Shown: piece by piece, positions 56,184-64,000 of the stretch | How the letters are laid out: each line of letters opens with the position of its first letter | Position numbering within the stretch: the first letter of the stretch is position 1 | NCBI RefSeq assembly: GCF_900110435.1 | Contig: NZ_FODT01000014.1 | Coordinates: forward strand, 1 to 64,000 | DNA from: Rhodopseudomonas pseudopalustris | Lineage (GTDB): Bacteria > Pseudomonadota > Alphaproteobacteria > Rhizobiales > Xanthobacteraceae | Length of the DNA: 64,000 nucleotides | Direction of reading: 5' to 3' | The notes under the pieces: generated by a model | What the model saw: the letters and a program-made list of their open reading frames with translations, nothing else | The model's database searches: none | Told to the model about the DNA's origin: nothing | Position numbers and translations under genes: made by a program

Positions 56184-56807
56184 ATGGAGTATCTCTCCGC
56201 GATCGGGCCGCTTCTGATACTTATGTTCTTTGGTGGCGGCCTCGTCATAGTGGCGTATCTGGCGTTCGATGACATGCGCCTCCGCGGCGTTTCCTGGAAA
56301 GCCGGTTCATTGTCGGCGACCGTGACATCGGTCACCGACAGGCTGAAGACGGTGCCGATCGGCTCGGTCATCGTCGCCGGTGTGGTGCTGGCCGGCGTGA
56401 TCGTGATCTACGTGGCCGCCGGTAGCTTCCAGAACACGCGGGGCGCCGCCGAGACCGCAACTCAGGAGAGCACTCCGGCAGAAGCTGCACCCGCGTCGGC
56501 CACAACGGCCGCAGCAACCCCTGCCCCCGCGACGTCTGCACCGGCTCAGCCGGCCGCCGCTCGGCCTGCAACGAACGCGTTAGCCAGCGTCGCCTCGCCC
56601 GGCGTCGTGCGCACCGTGACATCCGCGAGCTGCGCATCGAACGGCTGCCCCGTGTCGTGCGGACCGGACGAAGTCCTGGCCTCGGCCTATTGCTTCATCG
56701 GTGGCGCCGCGCGGCTGACCGATCAGCTCCAGGTCAAGGACGGCGTCATGACCGCCAAATGCAGCGCGAGCGCCAGCAGCATCTCGGTCGCCTGCGCGCG
56801 CAAGTAA
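56184..56807 (+). CDS. Unknown membrane protein with cysteine-rich C-terminus
   Basis: The product is 207 residues from MEYLSAIGPLL. Two hydrophobic segments (about residues 5-28 and 65-85) are separated by about 35 polar residues; an Ala/Pro/Thr-rich linker (about 95-150) leads to a domain with five Cys (TSASCASNGCPVSCGPDEVL, AYCFIGGAARL, AKCSASA). The C-terminal domain is probably periplasmic with disulphides. No family is recognised. A FixK/FNR-like box lies upstream and a strong terminator follows, so it is a single unit that is possibly induced by low oxygen. Confidence 0.7.
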   Translation: MEYLSAIGPLLILMFFGGGLVIVAYLAFDDMRLRGVSWKAGSLSATVTSVTDRLKTVPIGSVIVAGVVLAGVIVIYVAAGSFQNTRGAAETATQESTPAEAAPASATTAAATPAPATSAPAQPAAARPATNALASVASPGVVRTVTSASCASNGCPVSCGPDEVLASAYCFIGGAARLTDQLQVKDGVMTAKCSASASSISVACARK

Positions 56808-56845
56808 CGAATTTACGACTGATTTGTGAAAAGAGCCCGTTTGTG

Positions 56846-56876
56846 AAAAGAGCCCGGCGCGCGCCGGGCTCTTTTT
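56846..56876 (+). terminator. Strong intrinsic terminator
   Basis: AAAAGAGCCCGGCGC pairs with GCGCCGGGCTCTTTT, followed by TGTTT. The same sequence also serves the minus strand (A-run on the left). It lies 38 bases after the 56184 gene stop. Confidence 0.9.
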
Positions 56877-57059
56877 GTTTGGCCCGGGCGTCGGCCTGCG
56901 ACCCGGATTGTCGTTCCGCAGCAAGGCTGCAACGAACCTTGTTGCCTCTGTTCTTGCTTCCTTGTTCGGGCCCTCGGCGCTTCGCCGGCCCACGGCTGCG
57001 GGACGGCGAAGCTCCGCTTGCTGGGGCGCGCGGCAGCAGCCCCGCGCGCCGATCCGCAA

Positions 57060-58670
57060 CTATTCCTTCTTGTCGATATTCCAGAACACCGGCGTCGCCG
57101 GGCCGTCGAGCACGCCGGTCAGTTCGTTGCGCCATACGCTGGGCGCTGTGTACTGGCCGAGCGGAATGTAGATCACCTTGTCGTAGACTTCTTTCTGGAT
57201 CTCCTCGGCGAGCTTCTTCTGCTCGTCGGGCGAGGTCGCGCGGGCGAATTTGTCGCGCAGCTCTTCAACCCTGGCGTCCTCCGCCCAGCCGAACCAGCCG
57301 CCGTTCTTGCCCTTGCCCCCGGTCGAAACATTGGCGACCGGATTGAGAATGTCCGGACCCGCCCAATTGGTGAAGAACATGTTCCAGCCGCCGTCCTTCG
57401 GCGGTTTCTGGCTGGCGCGCCGCGTCACCACGGTCTGCCAGTCGGTGGCCTGGACGTCGACCTTGAAACCGGCCTCGCGCAACAGCTGCGCCGCCACAAT
57501 CGGCTGCGCCTTCAGGGTGACGACGTCGCCCGGCGCCATCAGCGCGATCGGCGTGCCGTCATAGCCGGACTCGGCGAGCAACTTCTTGGCCTCCGCCATG
57601 CCGCTGCCCTTGACCAACGTCTCGGAGCCGACGTCCGACGCCAGCGGCGTGCCGCAGCCGAACACGGCGCCGCAGACCTTGTAGTATTGCGGGTTGCCGA
57701 CCAGCGCATCGAGCACCGGCTTCTGGCTCATCGCCAGAAACGCGGCGCGGCGAACCTTGACGTTATCGAACGGCGGATACAGGAAGTTCATCCGGCCGAG
57801 CGTCTGAAAGCCGAGCGGGCTCAGCGTGTGGATCGTCAATTCCTTGTCCTGCTTCAGAACCGGCAGGATGTCGAAGGACGGATTCTCGATGAAATCGATG
57901 TCGCCGGATTGCAGCGCGTTCACCGCGGTCTGCGCGTCGGGCATGGTGATCCATTCGACCCGGTCGACCTTCACCACCTTGCCGCCCGACGTCCAGCTCG
58001 GCGCCTCCTTGCGCGGCACGTAGTCGGCGTTCTTGACGTAAACCGCCTTGACGCCCGGCTGAAATTCCGCGGCGACGAATTTGAACGGACCGGAGCCGAC
58101 CTGCTCGGGGATCGCCTTGTCCGGCGGCGTCTCGGCGATCCGCTTCGGCATCATGAACGGCACCAGCGACGATGGCTTGCCGATCGACTCCAGCACCAGC
58201 CCGTAGGGCTCCTTCAACTTCAGCGTGATAGTCTTCGCATCGGTGGCCTCGAGGCTCGCCGTGAAGTCCATCAGCTTCTGGCCCATGCCGTCTTTCTGGC
58301 CCCAGCGCTTCAGCGAGGCGACGCAATCCTCGGCGGTGACCGGAGCGCCATCGTGCCACTTCAGGCCGTCGCGCAGCGTGAAGGTGTAGGTCAGTTTGTC
58401 CTCGGAGACCTTCCACTCCGCCATCTGCGGCTGGACCTTGAAGTTCGAGTCCATCGCGAGCAGCGTATCATAGACCATGTAGCCATGATCGCGGGTGATG
58501 TAGGCGGTGGTCAGTCCGGGATCGGTCACGCGCAGATCGGAATGCATCACCGCATGAATGGTCTTGGCATCAGCAAACGCAGGGAGCGTCAGCGAAGCTG
58601 CGAGCGCCAGCGCCGGCACTGCGAATTTCGACACAGCTACTGAACGCAGCCAATGCGACGTGTGGAACAT
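57060..58670 (-). CDS. ABC transporter solute-binding protein, family 5 (peptide type)
   Basis: The product is 536 residues. A signal peptide (FAVPALALAASLTLPAFADA) is followed by the family 5 (OppA/DppA) fold: MVYDTLLAMDSNFKVQPQMA, KLTYTFTLRDGLKWHDGAPV and GSGPFKFVAAEFQPG. It captures a substrate, probably a peptide or similar, in the periplasm. The start follows CCAGGAGAAACCG. The permease and ATPase genes lie on the other strand beyond the peptidase gene, so the transporter is split between two divergent units. Two Cys (KVCGAVFGCG) may form a disulphide. Confidence 0.93.
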   Translation of the reverse strand: MFHTSHWLRSVAVSKFAVPALALAASLTLPAFADAKTIHAVMHSDLRVTDPGLTTAYITRDHGYMVYDTLLAMDSNFKVQPQMAEWKVSEDKLTYTFTLRDGLKWHDGAPVTAEDCVASLKRWGQKDGMGQKLMDFTASLEATDAKTITLKLKEPYGLVLESIGKPSSLVPFMMPKRIAETPPDKAIPEQVGSGPFKFVAAEFQPGVKAVYVKNADYVPRKEAPSWTSGGKVVKVDRVEWITMPDAQTAVNALQSGDIDFIENPSFDILPVLKQDKELTIHTLSPLGFQTLGRMNFLYPPFDNVKVRRAAFLAMSQKPVLDALVGNPQYYKVCGAVFGCGTPLASDVGSETLVKGSGMAEAKKLLAESGYDGTPIALMAPGDVVTLKAQPIVAAQLLREAGFKVDVQATDWQTVVTRRASQKPPKDGGWNMFFTNWAGPDILNPVANVSTGGKGKNGGWFGWAEDARVEELRDKFARATSPDEQKKLAEEIQKEVYDKVIYIPLGQYTAPSVWRNELTGVLDGPATPVFWNIDKKE

Positions 58671-58803
58671 TCGGTTTCTCCTGGCTTGAAACTGATCAAT
58701 CGCAGATGATTGCTTGGGCAGGACGGCAGACAATTGAATAACGCTGGAGATGATCGGGCGCCCGCAGCGCACCCATTGCGCATTGCAACATCCTGATCAT
58801 CGC

Positions 58804-58845
58804 GACTTGCATCATCAACACTTGCATCATCAAGACTTGCACCAA
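58804..58845. repeat. 15-base tandem repeat, 2.8 copies
   Basis: GACTTGCATCATCAA, CACTTGCATCATCAA and GACTTGCACCAA follow one another in the divergent region between the binding-protein and peptidase genes. The cause and effect are unknown. Confidence 0.8.
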
Positions 58846-58969
58846 GCGTGCCAGGCGTCAATCTGATCACTGCGGGACAACATCGGCCCCACCGACGCGA
58901 CGGGTCGCGCATCTTTCACTTTACAAATTCGCCTGCAATCATTCTCGTAGCACCGATCCAACCGTGAGC

Positions 58970-60106
58970 ATGCGAATGAACCCAGCCAATTTACCTTTTG
59001 ATTCCGAAGTGATGCTGCAGGGCCTGCGCGCCTGGGTTGAATGCGAAAGCCCGACCTGGGACGCCGCCGCGGTCGAGCGCATGCTCGACCTCGCCGCGCG
59101 CGACATGGCCATCATGGGTGCGGCGATCGAACGCATCGCCGGACGGCAGGGCTTCGCCGGCTGCGTCCGCGCACGCTTCCCGCATCCGCGGCAGGGCGAG
59201 CCCGGCATCCTGATCGCCGGCCATCTCGACACCGTGCATCCGGTCGGCACGCTGCAGAAACTGCAATGGCGCCGCGACGGCAACAAATGCTTCGGCCCCG
59301 GCATCTTCGACATGAAGGGCGGCAACTACCTGACGCTCGAAGCCATTCGACAGCTCGCGCGCGCATCATTCACCACACCGTTGCCGATCACCGTCTTGTT
59401 CACGCCGGACGAGGAAGTCGGCACGCCCTCGACGCGGGACATCATCGAGGCCGAGGCCGCCCGCAACAAATATGTGCTGGTTCCGGAGCCCGGCCGTCCG
59501 GACAACGGCGTCGTCACCGGTCGCTACGCGATCGCCCGCTTCAACCTGACGGCAACCGGAAAGCCGAGCCACGCCGGCGCAACGCTGTCGTCGGGGCGTT
59601 CCGCGATACGGGAAATGGCGCGGCAGATTCTGGCGATCGACGCGATGACGACCGACGACTGCACCTTCAGCGTCGGCATCGTGCATGGCGGGCAATGGGT
59701 CAATTGCGTCGCCACCACATGCACCGGCGAAGCGCTGAGCATGGCCAAGCGACAGGCCGATCTGGATCGCGGCGTCGAACGGATGCTGGCGCTGTCCGGC
59801 GCCGGCAACGACGTCGCTTTCGAGGTGACCCGCGGCGTCACCCGCCCGGTCTGGGAACCCGATGCCGGCACGATGGCGCTGTACGAGAAAGCCTCCGCCG
59901 TCGCCAAACAGATGGGCATGTCGCTGCCTCACGGCAGTGCAGGCGGCGGCTCCGACGGCAACTTCACCGGCGCGATGGGAATTCCGACGCTGGACGGACT
60001 CGGCGTGCGCGGCGCAGATGCCCACACGCTCAACGAGCATATCGAGGTCGACAGTCTGGCCGAGCGCGGCCGCTTAATGGCGGGGCTGCTGGCGACTCTG
60101 GAATGA
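58970..60106 (+). CDS. M20 family metallopeptidase (carboxypeptidase G2-like)
   Basis: The product is 378 residues. Zinc-site segments are present: ILIAGHLDTVHPVG (His, Asp), GIFDMKGGNYLTLEA (bridging Asp), LFTPDEEVGTPSTRD (general-base Glu pair), VPEPGRPDNG and GVRGADAHTLNEHIE near the end. It has a dimerisation lid in the middle. Such enzymes remove C-terminal amino acids or hydrolyse peptides and acyl-amino acids. No signal peptide is seen, so it is cytoplasmic. GTG 58964, ATG 58970 and ATG 58976 are all possible starts. It precedes the ABC transporter genes and probably processes the imported substrate. Confidence 0.9.
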   Translation: MRMNPANLPFDSEVMLQGLRAWVECESPTWDAAAVERMLDLAARDMAIMGAAIERIAGRQGFAGCVRARFPHPRQGEPGILIAGHLDTVHPVGTLQKLQWRRDGNKCFGPGIFDMKGGNYLTLEAIRQLARASFTTPLPITVLFTPDEEVGTPSTRDIIEAEAARNKYVLVPEPGRPDNGVVTGRYAIARFNLTATGKPSHAGATLSSGRSAIREMARQILAIDAMTTDDCTFSVGIVHGGQWVNCVATTCTGEALSMAKRQADLDRGVERMLALSGAGNDVAFEVTRGVTRPVWEPDAGTMALYEKASAVAKQMGMSLPHGSAGGGSDGNFTGAMGIPTLDGLGVRGADAHTLNEHIEVDSLAERGRLMAGLLATLE

Positions 60107-60281
60107 AGCGTGACGGCTAACTACCACGCCGCGCGAGCCACGTCCATGGCATAGGAATTGCTGAATGCTTTGCTCGGGATCATAGTGATCTTCCATCACG
60201 ACAGGTCGAAGCGATAATGACGGACACCACCATCCCAATAAGCCCTGCTAATCGGCCACCTGTTTCGACGATGGAGCGCCG

Positions 60282-61223
60282 ATGCTCGGCTATCTGATCC
60301 GCCGCATCCTCGCGGCTGTTCCGGTGATGGGCGTCGTCGCGCTCGTCGTCTTCCTGCTGCTCCGGCTGACGCCGGGCGATCCGGCTGCAATCCTCGCCGG
60401 CGACAATGCCTCCCCCGAACAACTCGCGCGCATCCGGGAAACGCTCGGCCTCAACGAGCCGCTCTATACCCAGTTCTTCAGCTGGGTCGGCAAGCTGCTC
60501 CAGGGCGACCTCGGCGTCTCGCTGATCTCGCAGGTGCCGGTGCTGCAGATGATCAGCCAGCGGATCGAGCCGACGCTGAGCATCGCGATCTCCACCATCA
60601 TCCTCTCGATCATCGTCGCGGTGCCGCTCGGCGTGATCGCCGCGTGGAAGCACGGCACCTGGATCGATCGCTTCGTGATGGGGCTGTCGGTGATCGGCTT
60701 CTCGGTGCCGGTGTTCGTGATCGGCTATATGCTGATCCAGATCTTCGCGATCGAGCTGCGCTGGTTTCCAGTGCAGGGCTTCCGCCCGCTGGCGCGCGGC
60801 TTCGGCCCGTATTTCGAGCGGCTGGTGCTGCCGACATTGACGCTGTCCTTCATCTACATCGCGCTGATCGCGCGGATGACCCGCGCGGCGATGCTCGACG
60901 TGCTCGGCGAGGACTATGTCCGCACCGCGCGCGCCAAGGGCATCACCGAAACCCGCGTGCTGCTGCGCCACGCGCTGCGCAACGCCGCGGTGCCGGTGAT
61001 CACCGTGATCGGCACCGGCTTCGCGTTGCTGATCTCCGGCGTGGTCGTCACCGAAAGCGTATTCAACCTGCCGGGCATCGGACGGCTCACCGTCGATGCG
61101 GTGCTGGCGCGGGACTATCCGGTGATCCAGGGCATGATCCTGCTGACCTCGGGCATCTATGTCGCCGTCAATCTGCTGATCGACGTGGCCTACACGCTGC
61201 TCGATCCGCGGATCAGGTATTAG
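60282..61223 (+). CDS. ABC transporter permease, DppB/OppB type
   Basis: The product is 313 residues with about six membrane segments (MLGYLIRRILAAVPVMGVVA at the start). The peptide-permease EAA loop is at ARAKGITETRVLLRHALRNA, and GVVVTESVFNLPGIGRLTVD is the family signature. It forms the channel with the next gene and takes up the ligand delivered by the binding protein at 57060-58670. The start follows GGAGCGCCG. It is the first transporter gene of the rightward unit. Confidence 0.93.
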   Translation: MLGYLIRRILAAVPVMGVVALVVFLLLRLTPGDPAAILAGDNASPEQLARIRETLGLNEPLYTQFFSWVGKLLQGDLGVSLISQVPVLQMISQRIEPTLSIAISTIILSIIVAVPLGVIAAWKHGTWIDRFVMGLSVIGFSVPVFVIGYMLIQIFAIELRWFPVQGFRPLARGFGPYFERLVLPTLTLSFIYIALIARMTRAAMLDVLGEDYVRTARAKGITETRVLLRHALRNAAVPVITVIGTGFALLISGVVVTESVFNLPGIGRLTVDAVLARDYPVIQGMILLTSGIYVAVNLLIDVAYTLLDPRIRY

Positions 61224-61234
61224 GGGCGCGCGCG

Positions 61235-62125
61235 ATGGCCATCGACAGCCTCCCTGAATCCTCGATCCCGATCACGCGTCCGCTGCGGCCGCGGTTCGGC
61301 TTCCTGTTCTCGAGCCCGATCATCGCCGCCGCCTCGGTTTGCCTGGCGCTGGTCGTGGCGTCTGCGATCTTCGCGCCGTGGCTCGCCCCGCACGATCCGC
61401 AATTGCTGGCGCCTGCGCAGCGACTGAAGCCGGCGAGCGCGGAGTTCCTGCTCGGCACCGATGCGTATGGCCGCGACGTGCTGTCGCGTATTCTCTACGG
61501 CGGCCGGATTTCACTACTGATCGGCGTCGGCGCCGCGATCGTCAGCATCGCAATCGGGCTCGTGATCGGCCTGGTCTCCGGCTTCTTCAGATGGGTCGAC
61601 GCGGTGATGATGCGGCTGATGGATGGCCTGATGGCGATCCCCAGCATCCTGCTCGCGATCGCCGTGGTGTCGCTGTCGGGCGCCAGCCTGACCACGGTGC
61701 TGATCGCGATCACCATTCCGGAAATCCCGCGCGTCGCCCGACTGGTGCGCTCGGTGGTGCTGTCGGCGCGCGAGGAGCCCTATGTCGAGGCCGCGATCTC
61801 GCTCGGCTCCAGCCTGCCGAAGATCATGGTGCGACACCTGATGCCGAACACCGTCGCGCCGCTGATCGTGCAAGGCACCTATATCTGCGCCTCGGCGATC
61901 CTCACCGAGGCGATCCTGTCGTTCCTCGGCGCCGGTATCAACCCGGAGACGCCGACCTGGGGCAACATCATGGCCGAGGGCCGCGCGCTGTTCCAGATCA
62001 AGCCGTCGCTGATCTTCTGGCCGGGCGTGCTGCTGTCGATCGCGATCCTCAGCGTCAACCTGATCGGCGACGCCGCCCGCGACGCGCTCGATCCCCGGAT
62101 GAAACAGCGCGAGGCGGCGCGATGA
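61235..62125 (+). CDS. ABC transporter permease, DppC/OppC type
   Basis: The product is 296 residues. It opens with a cytoplasmic stretch before the first membrane segment (FSSPIIAAASVCLALVVASA). LLGTDAYGRDVLSRILYGGR and the EAA loop EAAISLGSSLPKIMVRHLMP are typical of DppC. It starts 11 bases after dppB and its stop overlaps the ATPase start (ATGA). Confidence 0.93.
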   Translation: MAIDSLPESSIPITRPLRPRFGFLFSSPIIAAASVCLALVVASAIFAPWLAPHDPQLLAPAQRLKPASAEFLLGTDAYGRDVLSRILYGGRISLLIGVGAAIVSIAIGLVIGLVSGFFRWVDAVMMRLMDGLMAIPSILLAIAVVSLSGASLTTVLIAITIPEIPRVARLVRSVVLSAREEPYVEAAISLGSSLPKIMVRHLMPNTVAPLIVQGTYICASAILTEAILSFLGAGINPETPTWGNIMAEGRALFQIKPSLIFWPGVLLSIAILSVNLIGDAARDALDPRMKQREAAR

Positions 62126-63795
62126 CCGACAACGTCCTCGAGATCGACAATCTGGTCGTCCGGCTCGGCAGGTCCGACGATGGCGACAAGGTGATCGACG
62201 GCATCTCGCTGTCGGTGCGCCCCGGCGAAACCATGTGCTTGGTCGGCGAGAGCGGCTCCGGCAAGTCGGTGACCTCGCTCGCCACCATGGGGTTGCTGCC
62301 GAAAGGCGCGCTGCACGCGACCGGCGGCCAGATCCGGCTCGCCGGCGAGAATGTGCTCGCCGCCAGCGAACGGCGGCTGCGGCAGCTCCGCGCCAGCCAG
62401 ATGGCGATGATCTTCCAGGAGCCGATGACCGCGCTCAACCCGGTGGTGCCGGTCGGCAAACAGATCGACGAAGTGCTGCGCTTTCACACCGATCTCGGCG
62501 CGCGCGAGCGCCGCCGGCGCATCCTCGACATGATGCAGCAGGTCAGACTGCCGGAGATCGAGCGCATCTTCGCGTCCTATCCGCACCGCCTCTCCGGCGG
62601 ACAACGCCAGCGCATCATGATCGCGATGGCGCTGGTGCTGGAGCCGAAGCTGCTGATCGCCGACGAGCCCACCACCGCGCTCGACGTGACCACCCAGAAG
62701 CAGATCCTGACGCTGATCCGCGATTTGCAGCAGGCGCACGGCACGGCGGTGCTGTTCATCACCCACGATATGGGCGTGGTCGCCGAGATCGCCGACCGGG
62801 TCGCGGTGATGCGCACGGGCCGCCTGGTCGAGACCGGGCCGCTCGATGATGTGCTGCGCAAGCCCGCGATGGAGTACACCCGCAAACTCCTGTCCGCGGT
62901 GCCGAGCCTGGTGCCGCGGCCGCCGCGCGAAAACAAGGCGCTGCCGGTGGTGCTGGAAGCCAACGAACTCGGAAAGGTGTACCGCGAACGCTCCTTGTTC
63001 GGCCGCAATCGCGAGGTGGTCGCCGCGCAGGACGTGACGCTGACGCTGCACAAGGGCCGCACGCTCGGGATCGTCGGCGAAAGCGGCTCCGGCAAATCGA
63101 CCGTGGCGCGCTGCATCGTGCGGCTGATCGATCCGACCTCGGGCGGCATCCGCCTCGCCGGCCGGGAAATCTCCGACCTGTCGCGGCGGCGGCTGCGGCC
63201 GCACCGCAAGCGCATCCAGATCATTTTCCAGGACCCGTATCGATCGCTCAACCCGCGCGTCAGCATCGGCGAGAGCATCGCCGAGGGCCCGATCAATTAC
63301 GGCATGCCGCGGGAGCAGGCGCTGGAGAAAGCGCGGCAACTGCTCGAACTGGTGCATCTGCCGGCGGATGCGATCTCGCGCTACCCGCATCAGTTCTCCG
63401 GCGGCCAGCGCCAGCGCATCGCGATCGCCCGCGCGCTGGCGCTCGATCCCGACGTGCTGGTCGCCGACGAGGCAGTGTCGGCGCTCGACGTCTCGGTGCA
63501 GGCGCAGGTGCTGGAGCTGCTCGACGAAATCCAGACGAGACTCGGCATCGCGCTGCTGTTCATCACCCACGATCTGCGCGTCGCCGCGCAGATCTGCGAC
63601 GAGGTCGTCGTGATGGAAAAAGGCCGCGTCGTCGAGCAGGGTCCCGCAGGAGACGTCCTCACTCATCCGAAGCAGGCCTATACGCGCCAATTGCTCGAAG
63701 CCGCGCCCGGGCGAGACTGGGACTTCGCGAATTTCCGGCCGGTCGGCGAAGCGCCGCCGCTTCCGACGAATTGCCCCGCCGCCCCCGGCCTGTAA
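62122..63795 (+). CDS. Peptide ABC transporter ATPase, two fused nucleotide-binding domains
   Basis: The product is 557 residues in which the DppD-like and DppF-like ATPases are joined, as in YejF and GsiA. Each half has Walker A (CLVGESGSGKSVTSL; GIVGESGSGKSTVAR), signature (RLSGGQRQRIMIAM; QFSGGQRQRIAIARA) and Walker B with H-loop (LLIADEPTTALD; VLVADEAVSALDVS, where Pro of DEPT is Ala). The second Walker B change is conservative. It powers the DppBC permease. The ATG overlaps the preceding stop. Confidence 0.93.
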   Translation: MTDNVLEIDNLVVRLGRSDDGDKVIDGISLSVRPGETMCLVGESGSGKSVTSLATMGLLPKGALHATGGQIRLAGENVLAASERRLRQLRASQMAMIFQEPMTALNPVVPVGKQIDEVLRFHTDLGARERRRRILDMMQQVRLPEIERIFASYPHRLSGGQRQRIMIAMALVLEPKLLIADEPTTALDVTTQKQILTLIRDLQQAHGTAVLFITHDMGVVAEIADRVAVMRTGRLVETGPLDDVLRKPAMEYTRKLLSAVPSLVPRPPRENKALPVVLEANELGKVYRERSLFGRNREVVAAQDVTLTLHKGRTLGIVGESGSGKSTVARCIVRLIDPTSGGIRLAGREISDLSRRRLRPHRKRIQIIFQDPYRSLNPRVSIGESIAEGPINYGMPREQALEKARQLLELVHLPADAISRYPHQFSGGQRQRIAIARALALDPDVLVADEAVSALDVSVQAQVLELLDEIQTRLGIALLFITHDLRVAAQICDEVVVMEKGRVVEQGPAGDVLTHPKQAYTRQLLEAAPGRDWDFANFRPVGEAPPLPTNCPAAPGL

Positions 63796-63902
63796 TGACG
63801 GAAGCGTGACGTGACCTTCGCGCTGCCCGGCCGTCGCGGAATGTTGTCAGTCCGCCGCGTGCGGGCTAGAAACCGGTCTCACGTTTCAGGGAGAGGATGC
63901 AG

Positions 63903-64000
63903 ATGACCATCAAGGTTGGCGACCGTTTGCCCGAGGCCACGTTTCGCCTGATGACTGCCGACGGCGTCGAGACGAAAACGACCGGCGACATCTTCAAGGG
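63903..64000 (+). CDS. Peroxiredoxin, 5' end only
   Basis: The first 32 codons (MTIKVGDRLPEATFRLMTAD GVETKTTGDIFK) match the opening of the Prx5/glutaredoxin-linked peroxiredoxin family, which reduces peroxides. The ATG follows GGGAGAGGATGCAG. The catalytic Cys lies beyond the window. Confidence 0.8.
   Translation, partial: MTIKVGDRLPEATFRLMTADGVETKTTGDIFK

Noticed and set aside
57018-58643. 541-codon plus-strand open frame
   Set aside because: It is antisense to the solute-binding protein.
61879-63690. 603-codon minus-strand open frame
   Set aside because: It is antisense to the ABC transporter ATPase.

Overview
The window reads as chromosomal DNA of a high-GC alphaproteobacterium, most likely Rhodopseudomonas palustris or a close Nitrobacteraceae (Bradyrhizobiaceae) relative. 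The evidence is the gene complement (yqeY-dnaG-rpoD near carA, an rplY-pth-ychF block, a MlotiK1-type cyclic-nucleotide channel, ferredoxin-dependent 2-oxoacid oxidoreductases with a phenylacetate-CoA ligase), the very high third-position GC of most genes, and intergenic palindromic repeats typical of that group. No database search was possible, so the species name is an inference. No rRNA, tRNA, CRISPR array or intact insertion sequence was seen.

Region 1 (1-7.8 kb) is accessory DNA. A cupin gene and a divergent ketoacyl synthase III-like gene are followed by a low-GC islet that encodes a TIGR02391/Abi-like protein with a HEPN RNase motif and a protein with a PD-(D/E)XK nuclease motif, a candidate defence pair. 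Next come an antitoxin-like gene and a Fic toxin that has lost its catalytic motif, embedded in dense dispersed repeats. A second copy of the last ~60 bp of rpoD lies exactly 540 bp beyond the true rpoD end.

Region 2 (7.8-25.6 kb) carries rpoD and dnaG (primase without zinc ligands), then a zinc-ribbon protein, gamma-glutamylcyclotransferase-like, transglutaminase-like and N-formylglutamate amidohydrolase-like genes, a LysE exporter, a DUF2189 membrane protein, an acyl-CoA synthetase, yqeY, carA, a greatly extended uvrB with an in-frame palindromic repeat, a HigBA-type toxin-antitoxin pair and an Fe-S protein.

Region 3 (26-40.3 kb) holds a thiolase, a histone H1-like protein, small unknown proteins, two MaoC-like hydratases, ychF-pth-rplY, an exbB-exbD-tonB operon, and an operon of enoyl-CoA hydratase plus two acyl-CoA dehydrogenases. 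Acyl-CoA chemistry is a recurring theme.

Region 4 (40.4-47.2 kb) is one leftward operon: iorA, iorB fused to a KorD-like ferredoxin, korA, korB, korG and paaK. It should join amino-acid-derived 2-oxoacids to CoA thioesters under low oxygen; a FixK/FNR-type box lies upstream.

Region 5 (47.4-64 kb) has a CHAD protein, a CHASE2 adenylate cyclase beside a FecR-like periplasmic protein, a CBS protein and cyclic-nucleotide-gated K+ channel (with FNR/FixK-like boxes in the divergent promoter region), then a peptide-type ABC transporter with an M20 peptidase, and the start of a peroxiredoxin. Decayed gene fragments (rpoD tail, CBS segment, IlvD segment, Fic) are scattered through the window.
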